A stretch of 64,000 nt of DNA from Pyrrhosoma nymphula (GCA_963573305.1 OY754336.1:17954699-18018698), one strand, 5' to 3'; counted from the stretch's first letter, positions 12,223 to 24,530 are shown. Notes: generated by a model from the sequence alone, not told the origin. Translations and numbers: made by a program.

Positions 12223-13690
12223 TAAACACCATGTTATTCAATTACACACGCGATAACCTTCTATAACAAGGATATCGATTCCATTATGATCTTCAAATAA
12301 CGTAACGTCCCCATACCGAATGGGTCGTATCAAAATATCATGTAAAATGGGGCGCTGTTCTTAAATGAGGAGCTCACAAAACCAATTACTCACTGCTGAC
12401 TACAACTGATCCACATAAACGTCCGAGATATTCACGATAAATACGCAGGAACCGCGCTTGTGGCACGACCATCGAGAGAAAATGCTCGAAAACCAACAAC
12501 CGGAGATAAACATCCTCCGGCCGGCACACAATGGATTGCACTACACCGTATGACCCCAAGATATGAGAGAATGTGATTGGCAAGCCCCTCCATCCTATCT
12601 GGAGGCCAAATCAGCGGGAGTCGGCAGCTCGAACGCTTCACCGGAGACCACCGGCTGGCTGGCTGGGCCTTCGAGGCCGCCGACGCCGCAGCGGCAGCCT
12701 GTGCTCCGCGTCAACCCACCGACACCCGCCCGCTATCGGCGCATCTGTGGCCTAATTATCCCTGGCTAGAGTAATGATAACCCACAGTTCGTTCTTTTGG
12801 AGCGGCTGCGCGATCGCCCAAACATAATAGGGGACTGCACACTCGCATCTAGGAATCAAAAAAGAAGAAGAGGCGAAACACTTATCGGGTCAATCGGCCC
12901 TTTCCCTCGGGAATTTCCGAGCGGAGCGAATTTTGGCATCCCTTCTTCCGTGAATAGCCCAACAACACAACTCGCGAACTTCCAACAGACGTTATCGTGC
13001 GCATACATACAAAGCGGGATTTATAAAAGAGGGATTTATCTTTCCACGTCAAAACGTTTTGCCCATCTATAACGTGTGTGCAGGGCGGCCGGGTCCGCAG
13101 TGGGTAACGCAACAATTCCGGCTTGCATCAAGAACACGGCACACGTGTTCTCTTTTGCATCAACGACTGAGAGCATCCTCAGCACATGTAATTTGAGATG
13201 GACACACAACCGAAGACCACAGCCAGGTGTGGCGCAAAGGAAGTTCAAACGAAGGAAGATCAACGCGATTGGCTTCTCATTTGCAGGGGCTTAATTAGAA
13301 ACATAAACATTACATTCTCACGGAATGCATAAAATATATCGTTAACCATCCACAGAAGCACCGAAAACCTTATCAGCATTGTAGCGCCAGCGCTCTGTTA
13401 AAATTGAGCCAGTCAATCCCACGCTGAAATGTGAAAAACACCTTTGGACAAATTTAGCACAAGTTTCAAAAGCTTCACAATACCAGATTTAATAACTTCT
13501 TTAGTAACATTTCTGCATTTGTAACAGCGCATAGGAAGGTCTCTCATTATACAATGAATAAGCCACAAAGTAAAAAGAGCAAGTGAAAGAACTCTACACA
13601 TTCATCTTGCTGAAGTTGGCATCGTATGGTCTGTTTAAACCAACGTCTATACACTCTATGGTTTTAGCCTTCACTTTGTGGAAGTATTTA
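12223..13690. other. Unassigned stretch with a GC-rich core
   Basis: The part at about 12560-13270 is GC-richer and has short open frames on both strands. None matches a known family. The flanks are AT-rich and nothing else is seen. Confidence 0.5.
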
Positions 13691-13691
13691 G

Positions 13692-13800
13692 TATCCATAC
13701 TACATAATAAACTTTGTATTATTAATATTATTTGCGAAACGCGTTGTACCGTTAGTAAATTCTGAGGAGAAAATACGAAGTTTATTATCTAGTATGGATC
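13692..13800. repeat. Inverted repeat pair
   Basis: Bases 13692-13720 and 13772-13800 are inverted copies of 29 nt with about two mismatches (TATCCATACTACATAATAAA in the left arm), separated by about 51 nt. This may be the stem of a small MITE or a chance-preserved foldback. No target duplication was seen. Confidence 0.6.
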
Positions 13801-14030
13801 AACGCCTATATTTTGAAGAATGCTGACTGTCCTAAAGAACAAAAGAGAGTATTAAGTACAAGAAGAATACGACGTAGGCTATACGAAAAACAATGGGGAG
13901 TGGTCAATGCGGCTGAAAGGCGGAAGAAATAAGATAAGGAAGAGATGTACCTACTCCGTCATCCACAATCATTAACATTTGAATTAAAAAAGCATGAATT
14001 AAAATTTAAAAAAGAATACATATGCATGTA
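13801..14030. other. Purine-rich AT stretch, possibly retrotransposon-derived
   Basis: The plus strand reads as short Lys/Arg-rich peptides interrupted by stops and leads into the reverse-transcriptase remnant that follows. No firm homology is claimed. Confidence 0.3.
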
Positions 14031-14140
14031 GAGACAATTAGCATGCTGTACTTTGCTGATGACAAAGCAATCCTGGTAAAGAATAAAAAAGGCATCGAAG
14101 TGGACTTTTGAAGTGAACATCATACTCTTAATACATGGAC
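14031..14140 (+). pseudogene. Reverse transcriptase remnant with FADD box
   Basis: The plus-strand codons from about 14038 read SMLYFADDKAILVKN, which matches the catalytic box (Y/F-x-D-D with flanking hydrophobic residues) of non-LTR reverse transcriptases. A stop codon follows within 15 residues and no other RT motif is in frame nearby. It is a decayed fragment and cannot be tied to one family. It could belong to the same element class as the remnant at 23.5 kb. Confidence 0.6.
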
Positions 14141-16555
14141 AGATAAACTAAATGGAAACTTAGGCGATTCACTGGGGTTTGAAACCAATATGCAATGGTT
14201 GATGCACAGCCATGAGATGGTTTAGGAATATTTTTTGCAACAAGGGTCATATAAGACAGCTGATCATCATGATCAGCAGTCAATCTCAAGATTGGTTTGA
14301 TCTTTGGAAGCTCTGGCTCTCTCTGCCGCATTCGGCTGACCACTTTCTCCCTCCACAATACCTTATTTCACCTCCCTCATACTTCAGGCATTCTATCCTT
14401 TGTCTTTCGCGGTAGAAATTCTCGACGCTTATTCCTTCTTCCATTATTGTTTTCAGGAGGCTGTCGGGGGGTAACCACAAAGAAAGGTCGCTGTGATAGC
14501 TAATGCCGTATTGCACCACGCAGATGTCTATTTCAACACATTTGTTTTACTAATAGCAGAAAAAGGACAAAAGGACATATACAAGTAAAAGATAAAAGCT
14601 TAAGGTTTGTCAATGCAACATTGGGAAATGCAGAGTACAACTGGTCTTGGAAAAAAAGGTCCTGGAAAAACAACTCCTACTTTAATAAATGCCTGTCTTT
14701 GTGACTTAGTGATAGCCAATCAATAACTGATCGTATGGTAAACGAACGAGGATTTGCCTGAACCGTCACCTGAAGGAAATATCACCGTTACTTGCATCTA
14801 ATGTCGGCCTAGAGGAAAACAATCTAAAAGAATACAGTTAGTATTTTACAATCCAAAATTACTGAGATGGAATGCATGCGTCACATGGAGCCTTGTGCCA
14901 CTACGAAACCTTTTCTTAGGGTTGAGATTCTAAAGAGCTGAACACATCACCTGGGAATCACAGAGAAGTGGTGAGGCGGAAAACAGCTATATTGGATAGA
15001 TAAACTTGTACTTCCTGAGGATTATAAACTTAGTCCGCACTGTAGTAAGTGGTTTCTGAAGGTTACCCGCTAGGCTCTCTGTGCATTTTCCTTTCATCGG
15101 GAGGCTCACCTGTAAGTATAGGAAAGAGGTGCGCCGAAAATGCAGTCAAATAACCATTTCTTAATTGAGCGCATTAAAAAATTCGAGACTTGAAGATACG
15201 CATTAAACCAAAATAATGGCTGAAATACGGATCAATTGATTTTCTGAGCAGGGATTTGATGTTTGAGGCAACCGTAGCACGATTTATATCGAGTGCGGTT
15301 GGAGAAAAGAGACATAATGTAAGGATTGTTGCACATCAGTTGTTCTCAACTCATTGCCAGAACTAAGTGCCTTTTTAGAATCCTGAATAAAAATCAACAA
15401 AACCTGTTGAATAATAAAATCGTAATTTTGGAAAGATTCACTCGGATCAGCCCAGACGTATTTGAGGTTAGCAATAACGAAGACTGACCAAATTTAAAAA
15501 AACAATGAATTGATGAAAAATACATTAATTTTCACCTCCTGGCTATATGTATTTACGCAGGTGTATGAAGCCACTTCATTTAACCCAAAATGCATTTCAT
15601 ACGATTCCAATCACTTTGCTATTGTCTGAACCAAACGATTCCCATCGAAATGAAGCTTAAAGAGTGAAGATGAAATTATCATGGATGCTGGTCACCACGT
15701 CATTTGATTGTGCTTTTATAGGAAGCTTAGATTGTTTTTCAAATATTTTACAGAGATGCATCCTGAACTACATTGAAAGTAAGAGATTATAAAATATATT
15801 TTTATCCTTGTGCACTAACATATTGTGGCAATGTCGTAACCGTTGCGAGGTGACATCGGATGGTGTTTACATGCGTATTGAACACAAGTTTCGCGCGCTG
15901 AACCATTAGTATGTATTTGCCAACACTGGATTCAAATAAAATAATTATTCGCCGACTTATATCCGCTGCGAAAAAATTAATAGACCATTAGTTACGGCGG
16001 AAACGAAGGCAGGAAATCTTTATTTAATACGCGCATATTTGATAATATGATCTCTTCCAACGGCTGCCTATCGTTCGGCGATAGCAAAAACAAAGACGGT
16101 GCATGCAAAATGCAACAGCACACGATCATTCGGATCCGCCCGCTATGAACGTGACGGAGAGGAGTGCGCTAATCGATTTGATCACTGAGAGCACGGACAG
16201 ACACTCATTGCAAGAGGCACGTGTGCACGGGCACCATTATTATCTTCTCTCCACTTTCCGCACTGGGAGAATATTTTTCAACTTTTCGGATCTAAGTCGA
16301 AAATATATTTGGTTGCGAACGGTAAGGATTTCGGAAATAAGTTAAAACACTACCACGGTTTAGACAATTCCTTCGACTTTCAAATCTCGATCTGTAACGT
16401 TCAATGGGAAGGATTACCGGCGATAAAAGACTTTCGACGTGCTTCCCTCAGCAGCGGGTGCGGAAATCTCTCTTAGAGCCCAAACACTATAATGGTTGTT
16501 CGAGAATGAAAACAGTCGAGATAGTCATAAATGCGAAGGTTGAACTCTACGGCCT
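14141..16555. other. Noncoding stretch
   Basis: Long AT-rich DNA with no recognised gene. A donor-like CCTGTAAGTATA lies near 15110 without a supporting exon. The part at 15830-16350 has somewhat more CpG and an 80-codon frame at 16103-16345, not recognised. Confidence 0.5.
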
Positions 16556-16631
16556 CTTAAAGTATTAAATCAAAGAAAAAACTCCAATCGCTGATTTTTT
16601 AAGGCCGTTGGAGTTATTTCTTTGCTTTAAG
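16556..16631. repeat. Short imperfect inverted repeat
   Basis: The right arm 16609-16631 (TTGGAGTTATTTCTTTGCTTTA) is the inverse of the left arm at 16556-16589, apart from an 8-nt insertion in the left arm. It could fold into a hairpin. No other function is evident. Confidence 0.5.
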
Positions 16632-16852
16632 AGTCGAGATAGTGTCTCGACTGGGAGGAGAAAGAGATAAGAAAGAGTGCAAAAAATGGACAACTAGTCT
16701 TAGTAAATGTGTTTGAGAGATATTCTCCGCTTCTGAATATCCCTCCATCAAAGACGAAGCTGCACTCATAAACCCTTTCACCTCCTACTCTCCCCCAACG
16801 ACTAAGGCTCATCATAATCAATGCCACAATGGTCATCCCACCAAATCATGGG

Positions 16853-17040
16853 GATCGGGTAGGTGAGGTGGATTGACAACTAGCGCTTTGCCGAGGGCCC
16901 CGGCTCGAATTCCGGCAACAGCGGAGATTTTTCACTGCAATCCCTATCCCTACTCGGGTGTATTGTGGAGAGCACTTAAAGGGTACTACTCCGTCCGTCG
17001 GATGTCGATAAACTATTGACTCCCTGGGTTCCTTTTGTTA
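16853..17040 (+). repeat. tRNA-derived SINE-like element
   Basis: A B-box-like GGCTCGAATTCC lies at 16902-16913 within a tRNA-like segment. It is followed about 75 nt later by GGTACTACTCCGTCCGTCGG, a body motif that from memory occurs in many invertebrate tRNA-derived SINEs. The A box is weak. No poly-A or simple-repeat tail or target duplication was found, so the 3' end is uncertain and may extend into the purine-rich DNA to about 17250. Confidence 0.5.
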
Positions 17041-17340
17041 AAGGTAGGGAAAGGAATACGACTAAAGCGCTTGAGTAAAAAGAGGAAACTGCTGGGAGGA
17101 TATAAGGAGGAGGTAGAGTAGTTGGTTGGGACACAGGTATTTAGGGGGGATGGATTGCTGAAGGGCGTAAATAGGGGAAAATGTAGAGCAAGCGGGGAAG
17201 AGGAGGCAATAAAATAGGCTTTATTGGTGGGATAACTTAATGTAGGACGTATGTAGGTAGGAAGTATGCCGAGGTGAAAAATTAAACTGTGCAAGGATGA
17301 GTATAGGGGCCTGTGCCTGCACCTAGAGGATTTGTTTTGC
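17041..17340. other. Purine-rich stretch
   Basis: The plus strand is rich in G and A. Peptides from the minus strand are Pro/Ser-rich low complexity. A plus-strand piece near 17140-17170 faintly resembles the retrotransposon tail motif seen at 11.9 kb, but the match is too short to call. Confidence 0.35.
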
Positions 17341-17440
17341 TCTCTTCCTTCAGTACGAAAATAATTTTAATGTGTGGGGTCAGCACAACATGAGAAACTG
17401 TACTTAAGGGTCGTGGCATTAGGAAGGTTGAGAACCACTG
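17341..17440 (-). mobile_element. hAT transposon terminus
   Basis: On the minus strand the segment starts at 17440 with CAGTGGTTCTCAACCTTCCT and continues with a CTCATGTTGTG and ACCCCACACATTAAAATTAT block. CAG at the outer end and this subterminal order match hAT-superfamily termini, and the block closely resembles a terminal sequence familiar from vertebrate hAT elements (from memory). Bases 17441-17448 (ATCTAAAA) would be the 8-bp target duplication. No matching second end was found on the left. A frame reading through this block is a by-product of the repeat. Confidence 0.65.
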
Positions 17441-18960
17441 ATCTAAAACCAACCTCAGCCGGTAGATCACCTCTAATAGCAATAATTTCATTGGTTTCGG
17501 AAACACTCCTGGCCCAGAGTAAACCTTTCCCCGCATCGACCAGCGCCCGCACATTCACGCATCGCCCGCTGCGTGAGTACTAGGGCGTAAGCGGGCGCGG
17601 AGATGCGGGAAGAAAAGGAACATTTGAAATAAAAAGAAGCCGACACGTCGTTTGAATGAAAAGAGGAAGGCCTAGGTAAGTGTCACAAGGAGTAACAAAG
17701 TGGAGGAAGATCAGCAGGAATGCATCGACGGCAGCTGTATGGCAAAAAGGAGCATAATAATAGGGGTCTGCACCCACTTGGTCGCACGGGGACACGCCAA
17801 CGGTACCACGCCACCCTAAAAACCCCTGCATGGGGTGGACTCGATCCGGTGATAGACACAGAACTGGTGAGGAGGATGTGTGAAAGCGATACGGAGATGG
17901 ATAGAGATATATGGAGAGGCGCAGCAAAAGGGGAAGGCAAAGAGGGCACGCATACACACAAGGCAAACATATCACTTGCAACTCCTTCTCTCGCGCGGTT
18001 GTAAGTGTGCATATACTTGTCCGGCCGTATCCTCTCATCCTCCCGTTTTCCGCCCCACCCCCACCGACCGACCGGACATCCATAACAGGGTCCGCTTAGA
18101 AAGACCCGGGGAAGGAGTTGAGCGAGCGGCTGGAAGAGGGTGAGATTCACAAGGGGGATGGATTTGCTGCTCCTTCTCGGAAAAGAAGAGTCCGCGCAAC
18201 CTGCGCGCCTGCAAGAGTGTAGCGAATGCTGTGAATCGAAGGAGAAGCAGATAAAGGGGAGAGAGAGGAGTGACTGGCTTAGGAGGGAGTGGGGTTGGGA
18301 TTGGGGGTTTAGGGGGATGGGCTCACAAAGGAACTCGCAAACGCGGCGGGGTAGCTTGTGACGTGCGCGGGGGTGCGAAGAGGGGGAGGAAGAATAAAAG
18401 GGAATGGAGGAGGAAGATGGAGTGGAGAGAGGGGTGGGGGGTGGGAAGAATGCAAGAGGGAGAGACTGAGAGAGTTGAGTGGAAACGACTTTATCTCCAT
18501 CTCACAAAATCCTCCTCCCCCCACTCCGTTTCTATAAACGGCGGAGATGTGGCTCTGAGGCGAGAGGGAGATGGAGGGAAAAAGATTGCGCGGGTATGAA
18601 AGGGAGGGGTGGAGAGGGAGGAGGTGGGGCAGCACCCGAGCGAGAGAGGGAAGCACATGGGTGGGAGGTCATGCGCCTCCCGGCGGCAAGCGAGAAGAAA
18701 CGGCGAGGGTGAGAAAGAAAGACGGGACACCCTCTTTCTCTTTGTGCTCGCTCCCGAGCACTCTCCCGCGGGAGCCTTTCCCTCAACCCTTTCCATCAAC
18801 CTCCACTCCCGCTAGCGCACCAGAAGGAATGGATTCGCCGTGCGCAGGGCCAGCCGCGCCGCGCATCGGGGCACCGACAAATGCGACGGGAAAATGCGCG
18901 AGAGAGAGCCCGACCAGGGAAGGAGATTAAAATCATACACCATCGTCTAAATCTCGGTCC
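17441..18960. other. GC-rich island, purine-skewed on the plus strand
   Basis: A GC-rich segment, most strongly purine-biased at about 18255-18720. Frames of up to about 167 codons occur on both strands but encode Ser/Pro/Leu or Arg/Gly low-complexity peptides. Bases 17445-17470 include CAGCCGGTAGATCAC, which resembles the 3' terminus of the non-LTR element at 11.7 kb. No gene is called. Confidence 0.45.
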
Positions 18961-20098
18961 ATAAATTTATTTATGGGAATATAACTATATATATACACAC
19001 ACACACGGATTCAGATGCAGATGCACACCGGTGTGCATTGCACGCGGTGGCTCTTGGGCGAAGCAAGATGTCGCGGGGACAGGATAACAGTTTGTATGCA
19101 TTAAGGGGTTGGCATATCGGAAATGAATGACCTGCGGAAACTTAGAGGGTTTGAAGATTACGTGAAAAACTTTCCATGGTGTGAATAATATCGCCAGAAT
19201 TTCTGCCTTGACAATAAACACGTTAAAAGTATATTTTTTTATTTATTTCCCACAACTTGCGAGAGAATAACGTGGCAACTTCATTTTTAAGCGTCTTCGA
19301 TGGTAGAATGCCATCCACGGAACAAATATTACAAAAAGAAAATGAAGAAACTACATCAACTTCTGCAGACTTAACTTGGAGCCACATCATGAATGTCGGC
19401 AAGGGGAGTAAGTAAACCAGCCAAGAAACATGTAGGGAGTGAGAAAAAGAGATTCCGACAAGAGATGGGAAGAGTTTTGGTGGATATTTCCCCTTTTTTT
19501 AGTCGCGAATAGTGTATGGCGAGAAGTAATAACCATAAATATATGCAGTTTAGCAATCAATCTAATTTTGTTGGCAATTCTACCGATAAATCGTCGCCAT
19601 AAATATAGCATAAGAATAGGCCGATCAAACTTCACTGTAGGACGACGACTGTCACTACGGTTGGTTACTACTTCTTGTTTGCCGTCCGTTAAGAGCCCGA
19701 ATCCAGTTCCTTCCCTTGGGAAGAGGCAGCATGCCCAGGAATCCACAATTAACAATGTCAGCAGGGTCTCTTTGAGAACATCATTAAAATCTAATCATAA
19801 TCCCGAGCGCACTGCCCTCACATCCCTCGGGCATCTTGCTTCTGGGCAAAGTAGGAAATATAAACAAAGCACAACCTCGAGGTCAAACGAAATGGAACAA
19901 GCGACTAAACGAGCAAGGCATTTTTGATTGTTGCAGGCTGCTTCCAAAACATTTCCTGACAATCAGTAGAAGTTATGGAGGCTGAGCACTGAGTAGCAGA
20001 AGTAGTAAACAAGGATCGCTACATGAACACCAATTTCTAAGGTCGTATTGCATCGTTTCACCTATCTAATCGTAAGACTACCACAATCATTATTGACT
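18961..20098. other. AT-rich stretch with a TA/CA microsatellite
   Basis: A (TA)n(CA)n microsatellite lies at about 18985-19006. The frame at 19439-19927 on the plus strand is 162 codons long and ends in a basic tail, but it has no family match. A 122-codon minus-strand frame overlaps it. I treat both as chance frames with some reserve. Confidence 0.45.
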
Positions 20099-20171
20099 GA
20101 GACAGAATCGAACGCACGACTTTTATTTTTGCTAGGCCGGTGTGTTACCAACCAGACTACCGTAGCCGGAA
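20099..20171 (-). repeat. tRNA-like repeat
   Basis: On the minus strand the sequence has an A-box-like GGTAGTCTGGTTGGTAA and a B-box-like GCGTTCGATTC spaced as in a tRNA, with an AAAAATAAAA stretch where the anticodon arm should be. It is a degraded tRNA-like unit, likely a SINE head. It differs from the 8.88 kb unit. Confidence 0.5.
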
Positions 20172-20594
20172 ACGTATGTACTCCGAAGGGCATGTGAGAT
20201 CTATATAATATGTAAGTCTCGGGTGAAGCCTAATGATGTTATACAGGTTTGATTCCAACCATCGCTTTAGATGCAAGAGTTGGTTGTTGTTTCATGCTTT
20301 CGTTGAAAGCAGTATTAAGGTACATTTGTTGTACCACTGGGTGTAACGAGCTCAGACACCATGTCAGATTCTACCCATAGTTCAGATGAGAAAACAACTG
20401 CGGTGTTAATAGCTATGTTGGGTAATTTAATAGGGAAATATGACACTTTTATAACAATTTGAACACTACTACATAGCCCCTCCTGCTTCTCTGAAGTTTG
20501 CACGCAATATTTGGACAGAATATGTCTTTGGTTCCAATTATTGACATTTGAGTAAATAGAATAAACGTAGAATGAACTATTCTAAAATAAGAAT
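20172..20594. other. AT-rich spacer
   Basis: No gene or repeat recognised. A 62-codon minus-strand frame at 20315-20503 has no family match. Confidence 0.5.
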
Positions 20595-20836
20595 GTGAAG
20601 AAACAGCAAAAAAAGCACTAAGGAGAGATAAACAAAGAGTATGGCACATAACAGAGAAGATGAAGGAAAAATGTAGAAAACATTTGGAAGAGCTAGTAGT
20701 GAATAAAAGTAAAAAAGAGGCGGAAAGGTGTTCTATTCTGAGGGAAATTTATTTGATAAACGGGCTCGGGAGGAATAGGTATTTGGGAGGACATGAAGGA
20801 AGAGCGAGCAAGAGGGCGTTACAGAGCAAAGCGTAG
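20595..20836 (+). pseudogene. Lys/Arg-rich open segment, possibly a non-LTR linker
   Basis: The plus strand is open for about 80 codons from just after a TAA to a TAG near 20835, with no clear start. It reads as a charged helical peptide containing AKKALRRDKQRVWHI. Non-LTR ORF2 proteins have a similar charged segment between endonuclease and reverse transcriptase, which is why it is mentioned. No diagnostic motif is present, and A-rich composition alone could give this reading. Confidence 0.25.
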
Positions 20837-21350
20837 GAGGAAAGGCTATAGATGCCCACTGCGATAGGAGGACTACTTTTCAAATGGGTACATTCCAAGG
20901 TCTAACCTGTTTCGGTCGAATATCTTTCACGATGACTCATTTCCATTTTCATAACAGCAAACGGAATTCATATTATTCTTTTAGAACAATTCCACCTCCC
21001 CACCAATACGTATCTAAACATCAGGCTTACAGCATTGACTCCACCATGGAAACGAAGAACCCAGAAAACGGCCTCGCCAGGAAGGAAGTTGCAAAAAATG
21101 ATTCCTTCCGAAAACAGGAAAAATATAAGATAACCATTTGCAGATTTCTCCCTCCCGCCACGCCCAAGAGAGTAGTGAAACGACGCGGGGAGAGTGAAGA
21201 GATGAGGGAGACGGGAGACCCCCCTCTGGGCGGCAGGATCTCTTCTTCGGGCGAGAGGAGAGAGCGGGGGGGGGGGGGGGGGACGAGGCGAGGTAAAAAA
21301 AAGCGAGGGGCGAATGCTGCAAGGAGCAAACCCTGACGGCCGCGATGCCG
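20837..21350. other. Stretch ending in a GC-rich island with a 17-G run
   Basis: The part at 21170-21340 is GC-rich and purine-biased and carries a 17-G run at 21266-21282. Overlapping frames on both strands (100-150 codons) cross the G run and are not supported as genes. Confidence 0.45.
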
Positions 21351-23465
21351 GCGCTCGAATGGTCAAAACCGTTCTAACAAATTAACGCGCTTCTGGGGAG
21401 GAATTTTCAATCAGTGCACATCCTCACGACTCCATTTCTCTGTCCACATTACACGTCCCCAACCCCAACTCCGGCAGAAATTGATACGTCTGTACCAGGC
21501 GCACTAGTGCGATGCTCCTCAAGGTCAGCATAGCACGTCTCGAGGGTGGAATTAAAATATCCCCGGCCAGTATACAACTCCAGTGAGTGATTACCAAGTA
21601 GAACACCGCAACGAATAACCGCAAAACGATTTGCTAAGAGCGTTGCAGGACAAATGAATGGATGAGAAGTGCATTTTAAATAGCCATAGTCTCCACACGC
21701 AGAAAATGAGAAACCTGAAGTGATAAAAGGGAAAATCGTTTAGTGACAGAGACGTAATTTACTTTTCAAAGCGTAAGTCAGCATCTAAAAAAATGTAATG
21801 CAAAGGTTAACACGTGAAATCCATAGCAGAAATTATGTTTGTAAGATATGTCCCGATTTAATCAAGACTTGAAGCTTTAACCACACTCCCTCAATGAAAA
21901 TAATTACAAAATCCCATTATTAGCAACTTGAGCGCCGCTACAGAAAAACTTACAAAAATAGAGGGATTTCCAAAACAGATTGAAGAACGAGCTTCTGCCG
22001 TTCACGCCTACTCGAATGAAAAGCACAAAGCACAATGCATACCACACCTAGGTCGACGTTTACGATTAAATGAGGGTCAAAGAAGGAATGCTAAAACCGA
22101 GAAAGGCAATTGTTGAGCTTTTCTGCCAGCTGGGCTATTACATTATCTCATATCGAGTGGAAGGCAAGATAAGTAATTCTACGGAGTAGGTATACTAGAG
22201 CGCACGCCTAGGGGTGGCTTCGGAAGGCATGTCATTCCCCTCAGACAGTGACATACCGGGGCCAGATGTGCACGGTCCTAATTCTAATGCGGGTCAAAAT
22301 CTAGCCCCCAGTTGGTCGACTTTCACCGTTCCCCAGTAGCAAGACCTTCATCTGATCGCGTTAACTATATTTCAGTTACATATGCAAGTGGCATTGTTCA
22401 CGCTCAATGGCAACGAGGCCACAGTCACTTGATGACACATACGACGTAAATGTAAATGGAGAGCTCAATGAGATAAAACCTGAAGTCACATAATCTAGTG
22501 GCACATCTGCAGTTGCTGTCACGGAATATTGCACCATAGAGACATTCTAAGAAATACTAAAATGGCTTTGGATTCATATAATAATTACCGAAAAGTGAGG
22601 GGTAAGAGGTTTGATCCGATATTAAGACAACGATTGTGTAAAGTACAGGATCAGATCCTGCTTTTTCCTCCACTTACATATTCAGCCCTTTTTGTATGAA
22701 TATCAATCCACAGGAAAGCTAAAATATAATCCTTTAATCTCATCACATGATGAAAAATCTACATATTCAACCATGAACCGGATATTTTCAGCATTCCACG
22801 TATGTTTACAATGCGTGAAACACATTGGGGGAAGATATTTAAGTACATTTTTGCTGAACTAGCGACAGTTACAAGAAAAAAGTACGCCAATTCCATGGGG
22901 GCCGTTGTGGCCCAGGTTCGCAAGTTCGAGACCAAATGACGGAAAATATTTTACTAATTTTTAAATTATATATATTAATGGTAAAATATCATCTGATTTT
23001 TTGGAGTGAGACAACAAGAATTTTCTACAACCTACACCATATTCAAACTACCCCTCATCCTCAGCTAAGAGGCAGCAGTCTCACCAGACAGCACAGTATA
23101 AACTACCACGGCTTCTGGCGAGAGTGAAATTCCCGGAAACGACCGGAGTACTGCGATGTGAAAGGAAAAGGGAATCACCGCACTAATCTCCCTTAGAAGA
23201 TGCATCATTGCATTCATCAATACCTACATAATGTGATGGCGATCCGGAGGTAAAATATTCCCCCAACCGGATCTCTATCCTCTCCAGTCTCCATTGACAG
23301 ATGTAGTTAACAAGTAGCTCTCGTGTATGAAAAACCGAACTCAGTAGTCCCGATATGATCCTAAGGCATAAAATGCTTGACAGGAAGTAAGAAGAATATG
23401 GAATGAGTATTGATAAAAGGTCTGTTGGATATTCTCTGACTTTCATCATAACCTACCTTTAACCG
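21351..23465. other. Noncoding stretch
   Basis: No gene, RNA or repeat was recognised. The segment 22190-22330 is more GC-balanced but matches nothing known. Bases 23462-23475 carry AACCGGTAGATTACTC followed by a short GAT run. The motif resembles the 3' terminus of the non-LTR element at 11.7 and 44.0 kb. Confidence 0.5.
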
Positions 23466-23535
23466 GTAGATTACTCAGATGATGATGATTGATAAGAGAA
23501 GAGGAAGACTGAGTGTATAAACAAGTAGGAAAGGG

Positions 23536-23910
23536 GTAAATATCAACGTTAGTGTAAAAGGAGAAAGAGTTGAACACGTAGAAAGATTCAAATATCTACA
23601 AAGCGCTATCACAGAAGATATTTTTGTTCCACAAAGGTAAGAATTAGAAATAGCAATGGCGAAGCAAGGATATAAACGGAACTGATGGCTAGTGCGTGGA
23701 ATATTAACAAAAAGTTTTGAAAAAGGCTGGTAAATATCCATGGAATTTGGAGAGCAACATTATACACAGCCGAAACATTGAGACTAAGGATGGAGAATGA
23801 GAAAAATTGGAGGCACTCGAGATATGGAGATAGGGAAAGTGTAAGGATTGAAATTGGAGGACAGAATAAGAAATGAATGAGTTCTAAGAATGCGATGTGT
23901 TTCATTCGCG
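23536..23910 (+). pseudogene. Non-LTR reverse transcriptase C-terminal remnant
   Basis: The plus strand reads NVSVKGERVEHVERFKYLQS, then a frame-shifted IRNSNGEAR piece, then IWRATLYTAETLRLR and finally EDRIRNE-VLRM. This order is characteristic of the region downstream of the catalytic box in RTE/L1-like ORF2 proteins (FKYLGS, ALYGAETW, RNEEVLR). At least two frameshifts and several stop codons break it. It is a decayed fragment with no 5' part. It lies just downstream of a retrotransposon-like 3' motif at 23462, so two insertions may be nested here. Confidence 0.75.
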
Positions 23911-24390
23911 GTTCACTACCACATAGAAGAATCCACTGGAGTTAAATTATAGCGCATTAAGGCAGGACAACAGCATATGTAGAAAGAGGGCAAGAATCTC
24001 ACAAAAATGTATCAAGAAAGCAGGAATTCTCAGCCTAGGGCCATCCATTCAAATCAACTCTCATCACGTGACCTACACATTTTCCAAACGTGACCGATAG
24101 GCACATAGGAAAATGAAAAGAGGAGGAAATTTTATCCACATGATGAGAGGATCTCAGAACTGCCGATCCTTTTAGTGGACAGAATGAGTTTTCCCAACAG
24201 GTAAATCAAATTCTACCCCGAAGAAAACGGCGGCATGAGAGTGATCGAGTTTAGAATTTATAATAACTAAAAGCTTCGACAGGATTATGGAAGAAGAGAC
24301 AAAAAAGTCGCTTATCGAAAATCGCGACTCATTAGCGTTAGTCGATGCATCCTATTCCGCTCTTCGGAATAATACTACAAAGTGAATCCC
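23911..24390. other. Spacer between two retrotransposon remnants
   Basis: Nothing is recognised. The minus strand may include decayed continuation of the reverse transcriptase at 24.4 kb, but no motif is legible. Confidence 0.4.
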
Positions 24391-24530
24391 AATCGTATCG
24401 TGAGTAAACAATCTATTTTTTCCGCCAACTCTAGGGCTTATGTCGTTTAAACAAGGAATAACAGGGAACCGATCACGCTTCCTTGTGGAACCCCACATCA
24501 CTTTAGAGCGGATTGAAATCGCCTCTAAGT
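24391..24530 (-). pseudogene. Jockey/CR1-type reverse transcriptase remnant
   Basis: On the minus strand 24494-24470 encodes GVPQGSV, followed by IGSLLFLV. After a frameshift, 24454-24395 encodes LNDISPRV, then NRLFTHDT. This order matches the conserved GVPQGSVLGPLLF, YINDL and LFADDT blocks of Jockey/CR1-like reverse transcriptases. The first catalytic aspartate of the FADD box reads as His, so the active site is lost. Stop codons lie upstream. The lineage differs from the RTE-like remnant at 23.5 kb, which lies on the other strand. Confidence 0.75.

Noticed and set aside
11791..12266. Frames of 126 (minus) and 122 (plus) codons across the palindrome
   Set aside because: Each is a fusion of antisense and sense retrotransposon sequence at the head-to-head junction.
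17282..17583. Frames reading through the hAT terminus and its neighbour
   Set aside because: The reading is a by-product of a noncoding transposon end.
19439..19927. 162-codon plus-strand frame
   Set aside because: No domain, overlapping open frame on the other strand, and length within chance expectation for 64 kb in six frames.
22896..22936. Possible tRNA-like segment around AAGTTCGAGACC
   Set aside because: Only a B-box-like word is present; no arms can be folded.
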